Of a stretch of 64,000 nt of DNA, positions 13,790 to 62,400 are shown in pieces. Both the position numbers and the translations under genes were made by a program. Positions within the stretch are counted from its first letter, which is position 1. Every line of letters starts with the position of its first letter. Below the pieces are notes generated by a model that was not told the origin of the DNA, ran no database searches, and saw only the letters and a program-made list of their open reading frames with translations. Location of the stretch: the NCBI GenBank assembly GCA_018881555.1, contig JACAXG010000007.1:1-64000 (forward strand). Direction: 5' to 3'. The stretch comes from Amblyornis subalaris (lineage: Eukaryota; Chordata; Aves; Passeriformes; Ptilonorhynchidae).

Positions 13790-14232
13790 AGGCTGAGGCG
13801 GCTCTTCCAGGCCTCAGGGGTTCAGCTCTTTCCAGGCTGAGGCGGCTCTTCCCGGCCTGAGGGGTTCGGCTCTCGCCAGGCTGAGGCGGCTCTTCCCGGC
13901 CTGAGGGGTTCAACTCTTGCCAGGCTGAGGCGGTTCTCACCCGGCCTGAGGGGTTCAACTCTTGCCAGGCTGAGGCGGTTCTCACCCGGCCTGAGGGGTT
14001 CAGCTCTTTCCAGGCTGAGGCGGCTCTTCCCGGCCTGAGGGGTTCAGCTCTTGCCAGGCTGAGGCGGCTCTTCCCAGCCTGAGGGGTTCAGCTCTTGCCA
14101 GGCTGAGGCGNCTCTTCCCAGCCTGAGGGGTTCAGCTCTTGCCAGGCTGAGGCGGCTCTTCCCGGCCTGAGTGGTTCGGCTCTTGCCAGGTTGTGGCGGT
14201 TTTCACCCGGCCTGAGGGGTTCAGCTCTTTCC
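13790..14232 (+). repeat. GC-rich minisatellite, 10 units of 44-45 bp
   Basis: Units start at 13790, 13834, 13878, 13922, 13967, 14012, 14056, 14100, 14144 and 14188. Each opens with AGGCTGAGGCGG (the last with AGGTTGTGGCGG) and ends with TTCAGCTCTTGCC-type sequence. Two subtypes alternate: CTCTTCCCGGCC (44 bp) and TTCTCACCCGGCC (45 bp). Because 45 is a multiple of three and 44 is not, the open minus frames across it are fortuitous. Confidence 0.96.
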
Positions 14233-14294
14233 AGCCACACCAGCTCACGCTGAATCAGAATCCAAATTTTCAGTAACCAGCCCTGAAATACGTG

Positions 14295-14313
14295 TTTTTT
14301 TTTTTTTTTTTTT
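14295..14313 (+). repeat. Poly-T tract of 19
   Basis: An uninterrupted run of 19 T about 60 bp right of the minisatellite. No adjoining retroposon body or target duplication was recognised. Confidence 0.9.
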
Positions 14314-17057
14314 GAAACTTCCTCCATCGAGGCTACCAAGTTCTAAGTGGAAACCATGGGATTATGAGCAGTGTCACAGATCAGCCACTCTGCCTGCTGC
14401 CCTCAGCCCTCAGCAAAGCCCATCAGGTCTCAGAGGCCTTCAGGCCCTCAAACACCTCTTTTTATGTCCCTGAAATGAGTTTTAAGTTAGATTAGAGCTG
14501 TCTGGATGGGCCACCTGTGCCAGCAAAGTGTGATTTCCACGTTGTTAATGAGCAACTGACCACAACCCATTATACAGCAAAATATCAGGTCATTTTCTTA
14601 GTCACCGGGATTTGGACCATACCGAAAGTGGGGACTAGAGATCAAAAGCTTTTAATTGCATTAGTGGTTGTCAGTTAATTTCTCACTTGTAACACTTCCA
14701 CAGGAGGGGGAGGATAATGCTCAGAATCACTGAGCTGATGAATATTTCATTTACCACAACTAAATGCATGAGCATGCTCTCCTTGAAGATAAAAAACCTA
14801 CTGAGTTTCTTCCTTTCCAATTTTATTACATGCATAATGCCTCCAGTCTATTTGGGATGCCTGTCTAGATCTTGTCATGTCTTTGCATTCTGGAGAAGGC
14901 TTAGAGTACTTGGACTATCTTGCAGGCTCTGAATTAAGTGAAGGATTTGACAACTGCACTGACAGGATACTCAGGAAGTCTCAGCATTTGGCTTCAGAGG
15001 GAATTCAAGACCCCAGTCACCTGTAGATCACTGTGTGTAAATCAGGTATCAGCTCGAGGATTCTGTGCACTCTGACAGTGTTGGTTACAGGGAAGCTGCT
15101 TGGAATGCTGAATGTGCTGTGGAGGGTCGCAGTCAACACTCTGAGGGGGTTGAGGTTCTTCCCCAGTGTGGGCATGTTGTGTGTGTTCCTGGGTACTGAA
15201 TGCTTTGTTCAGGGGAGTGGAAAGCAGTTTTGAGATGATGATGGAAGTTGACTGGCATTAGGTCAAGGAATTAATTTTAGAATATTCAGCTGGTTTTCTA
15301 TGCCCTGCTACAGATTTTAATACCCAGCATGCACTCTAGAAAAGGATACACAAAGGATACATTTCAAGCCCATTGCATTGAAAACATCCCTAAGCCTTGT
15401 TTCTTCAATGTGGCTTTATAAAGATACATCGAGTAATTTAAAAGTGATAGATAAATGAACCCACTGTTCATGTATATAGTAGAAAAGGTGTTTTCTCTTA
15501 GCAAAATTGCTGAAGTTGGTGGCAACTTTATTGCTTTAGTACAAATGGCAATTGTGTAACAGGCTGAATGTCAAATGAATGTGAAAGAGAGCTGCACTAA
15601 TTCTTTTCTTAACAGGGTCATTCTCATGGGCTGAAAATGGAGCAGTGGGCAAGTTCTGTGAAACAGAAAGTAATGCTGAGTGTAAGTACTGCAGCAGTGA
15701 AAAAGGAGGGAAAAAAGCCTAACTACTGTAAATCTGAGTTAAATACTACAGTCCTGCAGTTTATGGTGAAGTCAAGCACTGCACTTGTAATATGTCTGTG
15801 TGATAGCTGTCACCGTCATGATTGCGGTCAACATGTGCTGGTTTAGCCACCACGACGTCTTACTGCAGGAAACAAACTGCATGTGGCAGGCCAGAGCTCT
15901 GCTGCAGTAGCTCTGCCAGTATGAACAGCTTTGGCTTACCTGAGCTTTGTTGTGAACAGCCCCTCTTTGGGCACGTGTAAGTGACAGGGATACTTTGCTC
16001 CACTTGGATCGAGCCTTCTCACCACAGCCAGGGGTAACACCAATGGCAGAAACACACTGAAAGTGCTGTGAGGCCACATAAGCTGCCTGTCTTTAGAGTC
16101 ACAGTAGGAGAAGGTGACCTACAGGGTACTGCTGGATGCCTGGCCAGAAAACCTCAGAGAACTTGAGATGTATGAAAGAATAAACACACACACAGATTAT
16201 ATTTCATAATTGCTTATTTCTTTACACAAATATTGCTGGTGTCATTTTACAAATGGAATGGCAACAAATACTTTTTACAGGGTAATGTCTACAGCTAAAA
16301 AGTGCTTGTCTTGGCAGCTGAATTCAGGCTGAGGATCCTTTTGTAATACAGCCACTTATTTCAAGAGCTCTTGGTCAAGGACAAGAATAGGGCTGTACAG
16401 ATAAGCTGTTGAACCAAAAAGTTATGCATTTTGACTGCTTATTGTGGATATTAAATAATTAATACTAAGTAGCAACACTAACATTTTTAAAGGCACTTGT
16501 TTCTTTACTGAGGCTTAGCCTTACTTTTGAGTGTTTTTGGCTTTCTTTCAAACACTAATTTTTTTAGTAACAGCTTTTCAAGTTTGGTAAAGTTCCAACC
16601 TCACACGCAGAGGCATTGATCCTAAAGAGACAGACAGACTGATGAAGTATCTGAGGTAAACAGCTGCTCCAAAGGCTCTGGCTTTCTCAATTCTACCTTC
16701 AATATTGGTATTAGGAGAGGCTTGTTTTTCAAAGCAGTGACCATTGAATAAATCAGTCATGGGAGAGGAGATCACTGTAATAGAACTGGTATTAAACAAG
16801 AGGCTTTATAGCACCACAAATAACCTTTGGTTAATGCGTCAACTGTCTCACAGTTGACCTGCCACTGAAATTTTGAGGGACAGATTTTTCTGAGTTGTGT
16901 TGGGAATATTCCAGTTAGCAAATGCACTAAATAAAACTTAACCCGTGCAATTTTGAATATGTAATTAAATAGTATGCTAAACCAACTGCTGCCCCCAAGA
17001 GGACAGAATTGTACCATAATAGTGTGGCATTATCTGCCAAAGGTGGCAAAAGGATTG
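14314..17057. other. Intergenic flank downstream of SEC24D
   Basis: Holds the orphan exon-like segment at 15616-15681 and a plus-strand AATAAA at 16179-16184. The sequence around 16140-16330 could belong to a long SEC24D 3'UTR form. The glycine/arginine-rich last exon expected of METTL14 is not present. Confidence 0.5.
15616..15681 (+). other. Orphan exon-like segment (66 nt)
   Basis: A pyrimidine-rich acceptor (TTCTTTTCTTAACAG) and a perfect donor (GT at 15682, GTAAGT) bracket 66 nt. The frame that fits is open for 22 codons and contains MEQWASSVKQKVMLS; a second frame is open too. An AATAAA lies downstream on the plus strand at 16179-16184. I do not recognise the peptide, and no partner exon was found. 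It could be part of a lncRNA or chance. Confidence 0.2.
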
Positions 17058-17746
17058 TTTAATTACTGTTCTTCGTGTGATCCCCTTTGTTGTTACACTT
17101 ACGCAAGTCCAGTTATAAAACTGAGGCATTTCTGTGTCCTGGATAACCTCGGTGGTGGAAGGGTCCCTCAAGCTCTGCTTCTGTAGAAAGTAACACTTGT
17201 CCCTTCCATGAAAAAAGGGATTTACTTTATAGAGATTCACTTCACAGGAAGGACTTTGAAATCCTTCAAATGGAACTACATGTTTACTGCCAATTTGATT
17301 CAACTGTACATCCTCACTTAGAAAAAGAACTGTTTTGTTTTTTCTTCTTCTGTATAGATTCTGATTATCCTTCCCAGCTCTGGTACAACCTGTGACTAGC
17401 AAAAGGAATAATTAAGAGTTTTCTAAATTGTATTTTAAGAAATGTATACCATATATGCTCTTAAGCATTGGCAGTCTGAAATCCGGCAATTCATGTAGAG
17501 AAAGAGTCAGGACTCCCAAAAGATTAATACCTGAGTGCAGAACTTCCTATTCTACAGTTTAAGAAGTAAGCAAAATACTCAGGGAGAGGTTGGACCAAAT
17601 GAAACTGTACAAAAAGAGCACAGAAAAGGGTCAGTAATGCACAGCAGAAGGCTTGGGTCTGGTGGAGCTGTGGGCCAGCCTTCAGGCACCAAAAACTGTC
17701 CCTCCTGCAAAGGCAAAAAGGAACTGAACACTTTGCTTGAGTTGCC
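17058..17746 (-). other. SEC24D: Probable SEC24D 3'UTR with candidate ATTAAA poly(A) signal
   Basis: Reading leftward from the stop codon, the first strong hexamer on the minus strand is ATTAAA at 17063-17058, giving a 3'UTR of roughly 0.7 kb. A canonical AATAAA first appears at 15532-15527, and an AATATA variant near 16203 is followed by a GU-rich stretch, so longer forms are possible. There is no transcript evidence to choose between them. Confidence 0.35.
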
Positions 17747-55314
<37,568 letters not shown>

Positions 55315-55318
<4 letters not shown>

Positions 55319-55335
55319 GATGGCAATTTTCTCAT
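55315..55335 (-). CDS. Six-codon upstream ORF overlapping the SEC24D start as ATGA
   Basis: An ATG at 55335-55333 opens a six-codon frame (MRKLPS) whose TGA stop at 55317-55315 overlaps the main ATG at 55318-55316, giving ATGA. It lies inside the 5'UTR part of exon 2, so any transcript using this exon carries it. G at -3 gives a moderate context. Such stop-start overlaps can couple termination to reinitiation or damp translation. Whether it is translated is not known from sequence. Confidence 0.5.
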
Positions 55336-55362
55336 TCCAAGTTTTGTGTCCTCTTCAGGAAT
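55319..55362 (-). other. SEC24D: SEC24D 5'UTR part of exon 2
   Basis: The 44 nt between the acceptor (CTTTTTGCAG, with the AG at 55363-55364) and the start codon. The main ATG has A at -3 (GCCATCATGA), a reasonable context. The segment contains a short upstream ORF listed separately. Confidence 0.8.
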
Positions 55363-57387
55363 CTGCAAAAAGGAAAATGACATATGCTAGTATTCATCAC
55401 TCTTTGTGCATTTTAAAAGGCTGTGAATTGTATTAACACCCAAAAAAGATAAAAGACACATTTGAAGATAAAAAATGACCTGAAGTCAGGGGCAAATGTT
55501 GGTTTTGCTTGATAGCTTTGTTTCCTCAGCACTACTACCTGCTGCATGAATTCAAACAGGATTCACCTCTACCAGGCCCACTGAGAGAATTGTAAGCAAT
55601 GGATGTGCAGATGGAAAAAACCCTTGGAGTAAAGTCCCAAACTATTCTTTTTACCGGGAAAACCTTGACTTCAATTACACCTGGAAAATACACTGTGAGT
55701 CCTGCTCCGCAAATACCAGCCGTCCCAACAAACACAGAACACACTGAAAAATCAGGAGAGGCAGAGTGAGGAGGTATGGAACATTACATCAGCTTTCCAT
55801 TAAATCATCAACAAACCTTCAACATCAGCCCCATTCCAAGCAAGTGATGGAAGATTCCTTGCTTTTAATGCTGGTGAAACAGAGAATAAAGTACAGGATA
55901 GAGAAACTTCCTATTTCTGGTTGTCTTCTGTGTTACTGGCTCAGGTCTGAGCAGCCTTTTTAATCCAGAACTCCACAGTGATGAAACTGAGCAAAAGATA
56001 TTCCACAAGTGAGAGGTGAGGCAGTATGGCCTCAACAGCATTGTACTTTGCTATTATCAGGCATCTTTTCCCTAAGCTTTCACATCTTGATCCTGTCATT
56101 GCTAAAGAAAATGAAACAAGCAAAACCCAGAATTTGATAAAATGCAATTCAGAAAGAGTTTTCTAACGATGAGAGCATTTACAGGATACATAATTTCTTT
56201 CTTGTAGTCAGATTTCGTTAAACAGGATAGAATAACATTTTTGAAAACTTTCAGGAAAGAGCTCCTGATAATCGCCATCATTTTTAGAACCAGAACATCT
56301 GAAGAATTCTGCACTGCTAAACCATATGATTGTATTTCACAAGATCAGTTTTCAGACACAGTGCCCTTGCCATCAAGGGATCTGAAAAGTTATTAAGGTT
56401 GTACACTCTGCAGTCTTGATAACCAGCTTTCTCTTTTCCATGTGAGAACTTCTATTTTGGTATCATATTGAATTTAACAAACTCAGAATGACTCTAACTT
56501 TCTTGATGCCCAAATTAAAACTGTTATGAGAAATGCTGAGGGATCCAAACCCTGAACGAGCATTTACTACTCCTGTAGAGTCCCAAGCACACAGGTCAAG
56601 TATCCCCAAGGAACTAAAGATACACAACATAAACTAGCATTTCAGGTGTTAAATGTTCCTTTGAAATAGCTTTCCCAACCACCTATACTTCACATTCTGA
56701 AGCTCAAGCCATGGAGTCATCTTTAAATATGGAAACTGGAAGAAAATAAAACAAGATTTGTGCTCCAGAAGCACATACAAACTCATCTTAAAATTACAGC
56801 TCGAAGAACAAACAGATAAATTTATGCTGCACTGGCACACGTCAGTAGAGAAAAGTTATCCCTATCAGAAAGCCCATTTCTAGGCTTCTCAAATTAAACA
56901 AATAAATAAAACTTCAGCAGTTTTACTCATCTTCCACATCAGACAAGAAACCACTCTGAGCTGTGTACAGGGCCTAGCCCTCGCCACATACTGCCTGTGC
57001 CACCCTCTAAACCACACTCCCCAATGCAGCATAAGATTTCTCAGTTGCAGCATTAAACTGCTTCCGGGAGTTAATCCTGGGGAGTCTTCTTCTATTTATT
57101 AGTTAACAAGGTAAACATAGGGAGAAGAAAGCAAAATGTTTAACCAGAGGCTTGGTGCTGTCAGCTGTACTTTCTTCCCTCCCCCACCTCCATCAGAAAA
57201 GACGTGGCAGTGAGAGCTTTAGTTGTTCCAGAAGACACTAAACTAGCATTAAATTACCTACACACCAGCACAGACATATATATTTTGCATCTATATAAAG
57301 GAAGAGATTTTCACTTAGAGGTACCTGCAACAACCAACACGTTAAGCTGCAAGAGCATTCAGGAGAAATGACTTCCTCCACAGCTTA

Positions 57388-57404
57388 TTCACACACACAC
57401 ACAC
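57388..57404 (+). repeat. Short (CA)n microsatellite in intron 1
   Basis: About eight CA dinucleotides followed by AAAA. Short, and of no apparent function. Confidence 0.7.
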
Positions 57405-58544
57405 AAAAATCTTGCCACGTCAAACTTCCCACAGACAGTATAAACACACAGAGGTCGTGCTGAAGTGAGACAGGAGCTCTGACAATAGTCAAAATAACAC
57501 AAGTTTTTCGAACACAGTTCCAAATCCTATTTAATACTGAGAATGTTTAATCTCTTCTCAAGATAGGTATATAAATCAACTGTCAAGAACGAAATGTTTT
57601 AAGGTCACTTAAGGAATATTGAGCATTTCAGAGATAATACTGTGGAGGAGGGTGTGGATGCACCACCACATCAACACATCATGAAGAGTTCATACAGAAG
57701 GTCACGAAAACTTTTTTCTACCTGTCACAACAGTAGTTCACCTTATACCCCATAGCTTGGGGAACAACACTAACAGTGAGGAACAACTGCAGAATTTAAG
57801 TGACATCTATTACAGAATAGGTTGTCATCTTTTTCAGAGCACTGCTGTACCTATGCAACACTCTGGTATCTCTGTGAGGATGTAAAACTCAACTATGTGC
57901 AAGCAGAAGTACGACAATAGAAACAAAAACAGGCTCGCGTCCTTGGCTGCCCGAAAAAAAGAAGTATTAACTTTGTATTTCTTCGGAGACACTGTGCTCC
58001 ACAACACATCATGTAGGATGAGGTGCTGCCCTTCCCACAGGACACTGCAATCTCAATCTGGCAAGCAATCTCGGGGGTGTGCGCCTTTATCTACACGGAC
58101 TCACACGAAGAACAGAATATCGCTGCACACACATATTTTAGGGGTTTTTTTTCAGTAACACATTTCGAACTAAACTATGAAGGCAAAAGCTTATTTTTTC
58201 TCCATTCAGTGCCAAGCCTGCACAGCTTTTCTACATTTTGTTATGGACGTAACTTTTCTATCTCCATTACCTACGAGATTTAAGCCGCCGCAAGCTCGCA
58301 ACAGGTCCGGCCCCGCGCTCGGTGCCACCGCCCGCCCCGCGGCAGTACCTGTGCCCACCCGGGGCCGCGCTCCGCCGCCGTGTGCTCGCGGCTGGGCGCG
58401 GGTGGGCGCAGCCCCGCGGGTCCCCGCTGCTGAGGGCGGCCGGAGCCTCGCCCCCGTCCCCGCCCCCGTCCCGTCCCGTCCCGCCGGTGCCCGCGCTGTC
58501 CCCGCGGTGCCGCCACAGCCGGCGGCGCCCGTTGGGACCGTTAC

Positions 58545-58600
58545 CTGCGGCCGCGCGCCCGGTCCCTCACGCGCCCGAGTGCCACGTCTGAGGCGGCCCC
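58545..58600 (-). other. SEC24D: SEC24D non-coding first exon (3' boundary firm, TSS estimated)
   Basis: On the minus strand a splice donor (GCCGCAG|GTAACGG) occurs with the intron starting at 58544, inside the CpG island. The next acceptor lies at 55363, just before the exon with the start codon. A non-coding first exon followed by a 5'UTR/start-codon exon is the usual SEC24 arrangement. The upstream limit cannot be read from sequence; 58600 is a guess. A second possible donor (CACAG|GTACTG, near 58348) could give an alternative first exon. Confidence 0.55.
58580..58589 (+). promoter_or_regulatory. CREB3/CREB3L/XBP1-like element (TGCCACGTCT)
   Basis: Nine of ten bases match TGCCACGTCA, the motif of the ER-membrane bZIP factors CREB3 and CREB3L1/2. 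It contains the CCACG core also used in XBP1/ATF6 response elements. It lies about 35-45 nt upstream of the first-exon donor of SEC24D, so at or near the TSS. Work in fish places sec24d downstream of Creb3l2, which makes the position sensible. Binding is inferred, not shown. Confidence 0.45.
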
Positions 58601-58801
58601 GCGCGGGCAGCGCCTGCGCAGTGCGGGCGGCGAGGCCGCGCCCGCGCCCGGGCTGTGCCCTTACGGGCGGGGGCGAAGGGCAGCCCGGGGCGGTCGCCGT
58701 GGGACCGAACTTCCTTCTGCGCTAGGGACGGCATCCCGCTCCAAACAGACGGGTGTCCTACAAACGCGATACCTTTTCTTCCTTTATGTGCTTGAAAAAC
58801 A

Positions 58802-59021
58802 GAGTCACGGAATCAGTTAGGTTGGAAAAGACCGCTGAGATCATCGAGTCCAACCCACGACCGAACACCACCACGTCAGCCAGACCATGTCCCTCAGTGC
58901 CACGTCCAGTCTTTCCTTAAACGCCCCCAGGGACGGTGACGGCACCATCTCCCTGGGCAGCCCGTTCCAATATCTAACCATACTTTCTGTGAGAAAGTCT
59001 AAATAATGTCCAACCTAAATA
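58802..59021 (-). mobile_element. CR1 LINE 3' end, just upstream of the SEC24D CpG island
   Basis: The plus strand reads the complement of a CR1 tail: GGTTGGAAAAGACCGCTGAG, ATCATCGAGTCCAACCC, CCAGGGACGGTGACGGCACC, CCTGGGCAGCCCGTTCCAAT and TGTCCAACCTAAAT. It is about 220 bp, truncated at its 5' end. It begins only 70 bp or so beyond the CpG island and contains two ACGT-core motifs described in the findings. Confidence 0.93.
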
Positions 59022-59377
59022 CATATTTTTACAACCACATTTTACACACGTATATCTTACATATCTGTATGTAAAATTACGTCACCTGAATATCTGCAGT
59101 GAAATATGATGCAGGTACTTTACCTGTTTGCATATGCCGGTTTTAGTTACTGTTCAAGTGCATTTAAAAATGCTGCCTTGGTTACAGGATAGGCAATGTT
59201 TTTCTAATTAACAAAGTAGAAACATGGGAGTAACATGAGAGAGATTGGAAGTAACATGAGGAAGATGTAAATTTACTTTTCCTCCCAACCGCAAATAAAC
59301 ATTAATTGTGTTGTTAAAGTAAAAAGAAAGGAAAGTGGCAGAGGATTCACAACATGGGAAAAAAGCAATCACTCAAA

Positions 59378-59481
59378 GAATCACAGAATCATAGAATATC
59401 CTGAATTGGAAGGGACCCTCAAGGATCGGCAAAATCCAACTCCCGGTCCTGCACAGGAAAGCCCCAAGAATCACACCATAA
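59378..59481 (-). mobile_element. CR1 LINE 3' tail fragment of a second subfamily
   Basis: Starts with tandem octamer-like ends (AATCACAGAATCATAGAAT), then CCTGAATTGGAAGGGACCC, CAAAATCCAACTCCCGGTCC and CCCCAAGAATCACACCA. The body differs from the copy at 58.8 kb, so it is a different CR1 subfamily. About 100 bp remain. Confidence 0.85.
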
Positions 59482-62400
59482 CAGCTGCATAACTCACGTG
59501 CATCTGGAATTCAGGCTTCAGAGGCTTTCTTATCCTTGTTCTACAACCTTAATAAGCCTTTTGAAAGTACTAAACAGTTTTACCTAGTGCTATACTTCAG
59601 TAATGGCTGAGACCTCAAACCAAATTGTCCAAAGCATTCATTACTATAAAAATAATGCTGAAAAAAAATATAATCCCAGTGCCTTTGAAAGAGATGTCAA
59701 AATGAAGATACACAGTGGCATCCTTTACATGAAAGACTCACTAGAAACCCCAACAAGCAACACAAAGTAGATAAGAACAAAGCTTGACCTGTCTTATTCT
59801 TGCTATCTGGAGCTGCATTTACCATCGAATACTATAACCTGGTTTTCCACGTGTTATCAGAGCCAATACTGTTGGATATGTCAGGGAAAGTCTAAAACCT
59901 TTCAAATCTCTCCCAACTGTCTAATCAGAATGGAAAATTTCATCCCCGAGGTGACAAGCACCAGTTAAACTGAATATGGTTTTGGCTGCAGGGTATCAGC
60001 GACTCCTTCATAAGCAGGATGCCAACCAATGCCTTTCATCATTGCCGTGCTGTAGGTTCACCCCTCATCCCTCTCTCTTTTGCTGGTTATATGGACACAT
60101 TAGAGTTATGCAAAACTCTTCTGGAATACCACGCCACTGAGGAAAATAATGGGTTTAAGTTCGGACATTCCCAATTTTACTGGGGAGACAGGCAGCCACC
60201 GTCCCACCAGTCCTGCTGTGTCTCACTCCAAGCTATTAACAGTAAGCAGCTGTGGATAACTCGGCGCTGAAGAACCGTGCACTTACTTGGCCACTGAATA
60301 CTTACTATCAGATTTCTCCTCCCCGAAATCAGCTCCAGTGAAACCGAAACATGAGATCAGCAAAAGATAGCAAGGAGAAGCTATGGCACTGGCAGTTCTT
60401 CCCTTAATTCAGGCCCACTCTGGAAATGGATCAAGATGCCTCTTTTTTTCGAGGATGCTTCTGCTGTCCTTTAGCCTGGGACACTGAGACAAAAGGCATG
60501 CATGTCACAGTCTGGAAGCTACAAGTAGTATTTATCTACAGTTTTCACCTATAACATTAAAAGTAATCTAAGGTTTTCAATTGCAGAAGCATGGAAACAT
60601 CATTAAAGATTTAAGTGCATTATTAGTCTGGAAAGTAATTTCACAAAAATGAGAATGCAGGATTGTTAAACTATTGTAAGTAATTGTATTAAACCATTTT
60701 AATTGAACCTTACCATAAAATCTGAGAATCAGACTGGTTTGTTCTCTATCGTTGTCAGTAATGATGACCTTGTAGGTTAAATTACCTTTCTTAACAGAAT
60801 CAATTAGGTTGGAATATTTATTCTCTGGTGGTACCTATGCAATGCTGCTGAAAACAAATGTGATTTCATACACTTCAGACCCAATTTGGGGTTAGTACTG
60901 GTGAAGTAAATAGAAGAATTTGTCTAAATCTATACGGGTTTTTGATCTATATTAAAAAAAACAATAAATCCCCCTGTTTCTAAAATCTCACTTTTAAAGT
61001 TCTCACTAGCATTTTTTGGGTAGTTCTGAAATTAAGAAAACACATAGTCAGCCATCAGCTTGGGAGATTATTGGATACAGAATGAATACAGGCTCTGTAG
61101 AAGGCTAGATGAAATCTTTCAGAGACCAACATTAAATTCATTTTTAAATTATTATTATTTTAAAAATAAGATGAGATTCTGTTCCCAGAAATTACTACTG
61201 GAGGTCTCTAAATGAATGTGATGAACAAACTGTGCAGAACTCCTGTCTCTGTCTCACAGCACATTGCATTAAGGCAATGTGTGATTCCAGGAAACCTAAA
61301 TCCTATCCTAACATTTTCATTTACAGGATGTCCTTAAAATGCGGCCTTGGCACAAGCTGCCGGGAAGAACCAGAACAACCCTGGGATGCATTTGAGCTAT
61401 GGGCAGGTATTTCTCAGGATGGTGGCCACACTACAGCTTTTGTAGCTGTACAGCAGTTAACCTTGATTGTGGTAACAAATGGCTGTGACAAGTATCTGCA
61501 GTTCAATGCTATAAGAATTTTTTTAAAATCAAAATATATTCTAAACCTTTCACTAGTGGAAGACGTGGGCCATGTTCCTTAAAGAAAAGACTATTTCATC
61601 ATAAGGAATAGTTTTTAAAACTCCAAGGATTATACATTTTAAAAGGAGCTTCTTTTTGTTGAAACTGTTTTTCTTCTTTTAATTTCATTTGTATGTCCTT
61701 CAGACAAAGTTACACGTTTGCTTTTGCACATCAGAAGGGTGCTAAGAGCTATTTACATAAAAAGACTACTTTCTTTTCTTGTCCTGCTTACATATAATCC
61801 CTAAAACTTTCTTTAATGTTTTGCCTACTGTATATTTAAGATCTATGAAAAACAGTTTACAGCTTAGTGTAAAGTGGTTCACAAGAAAATTAGAAATTAT
61901 ATTTCTAAAGATTGTATTTAATTAAAATGAAACCAAAGACTTTTGTTAAAAAAAGCAATCAAACTTTGAAGGAATCACGTTCTTCTCAAAAAAAGAATGT
62001 GTGTGAGATTAGAAAAGGCTACATGAAGAAAAAGAAAAGATGTAAGATTTCAGGAATCAGAACACTACTGTAAGAAGAAACATATCAGTGTTGTGACTTA
62101 GCTAAATTTCTAATATAAAAAACTAAGCACCCAGAGCCAAAATGAGTCCTGGCCAGTCAGAGGGGCCACTTGGACATCATTAGGGATTGCTGAGCACACG
62201 GATCATGCCAGTGATTCTCCCTTTTTCCTTCTGCTTAGTACTGAGCTACCACTCCACAGCAATGGTAAAGCTGTGGTACCCCTCAGGCTGCTTTCAGCAC
62301 GAAGAGGTCCTGACACCACGTGCTCATTGAAGTTTCCAAAACATTTTTAGATAAGAAGGAGTGTAAATCCAATTCCAATTCATAAATTTATTTTCTGTTT

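Larger units (their letters stand above)
58285..58735. promoter_or_regulatory. CpG island promoter of SEC24D
   Basis: An abrupt switch from AT-rich intron sequence to about 450 bp of very GC- and CpG-rich DNA. It contains repeated CCGCCCC / CCCCGCCCC Sp1-type boxes (58325-58520) and an NRF1-like TGCGCA half-site at 58615-58620. There is no TATA box, as is usual for housekeeping genes. It surrounds the predicted SEC24D first-exon donor. Divergent transcription toward the right flank is possible but nothing here proves it. Confidence 0.8.

Noticed and set aside
13790..14232. Possible CRISPR array
   Set aside because: Repeats are contiguous without unique spacers and the DNA is vertebrate, so it is a minisatellite.
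13659..14339. Two minus-strand open frames with repeated RTASAWQELNPSGR-like peptides
   Set aside because: They are translations of the 44-45 bp minisatellite. Unit lengths of mixed phase and the lack of any conserved flanking exon make coding unlikely.
58177..58725. 182-codon plus frame rich in Ala, Pro and Arg
   Set aside because: It is a GC-rich frame through the CpG island, where stop codons are rare. All frames there stay open and none has a domain.
58285..58735. Bidirectional promoter with a divergent coding gene
   Set aside because: The CpG island would allow it, but no coding first exon could be found on the plus strand in 58.7-64 kb, so I did not list a divergent gene.
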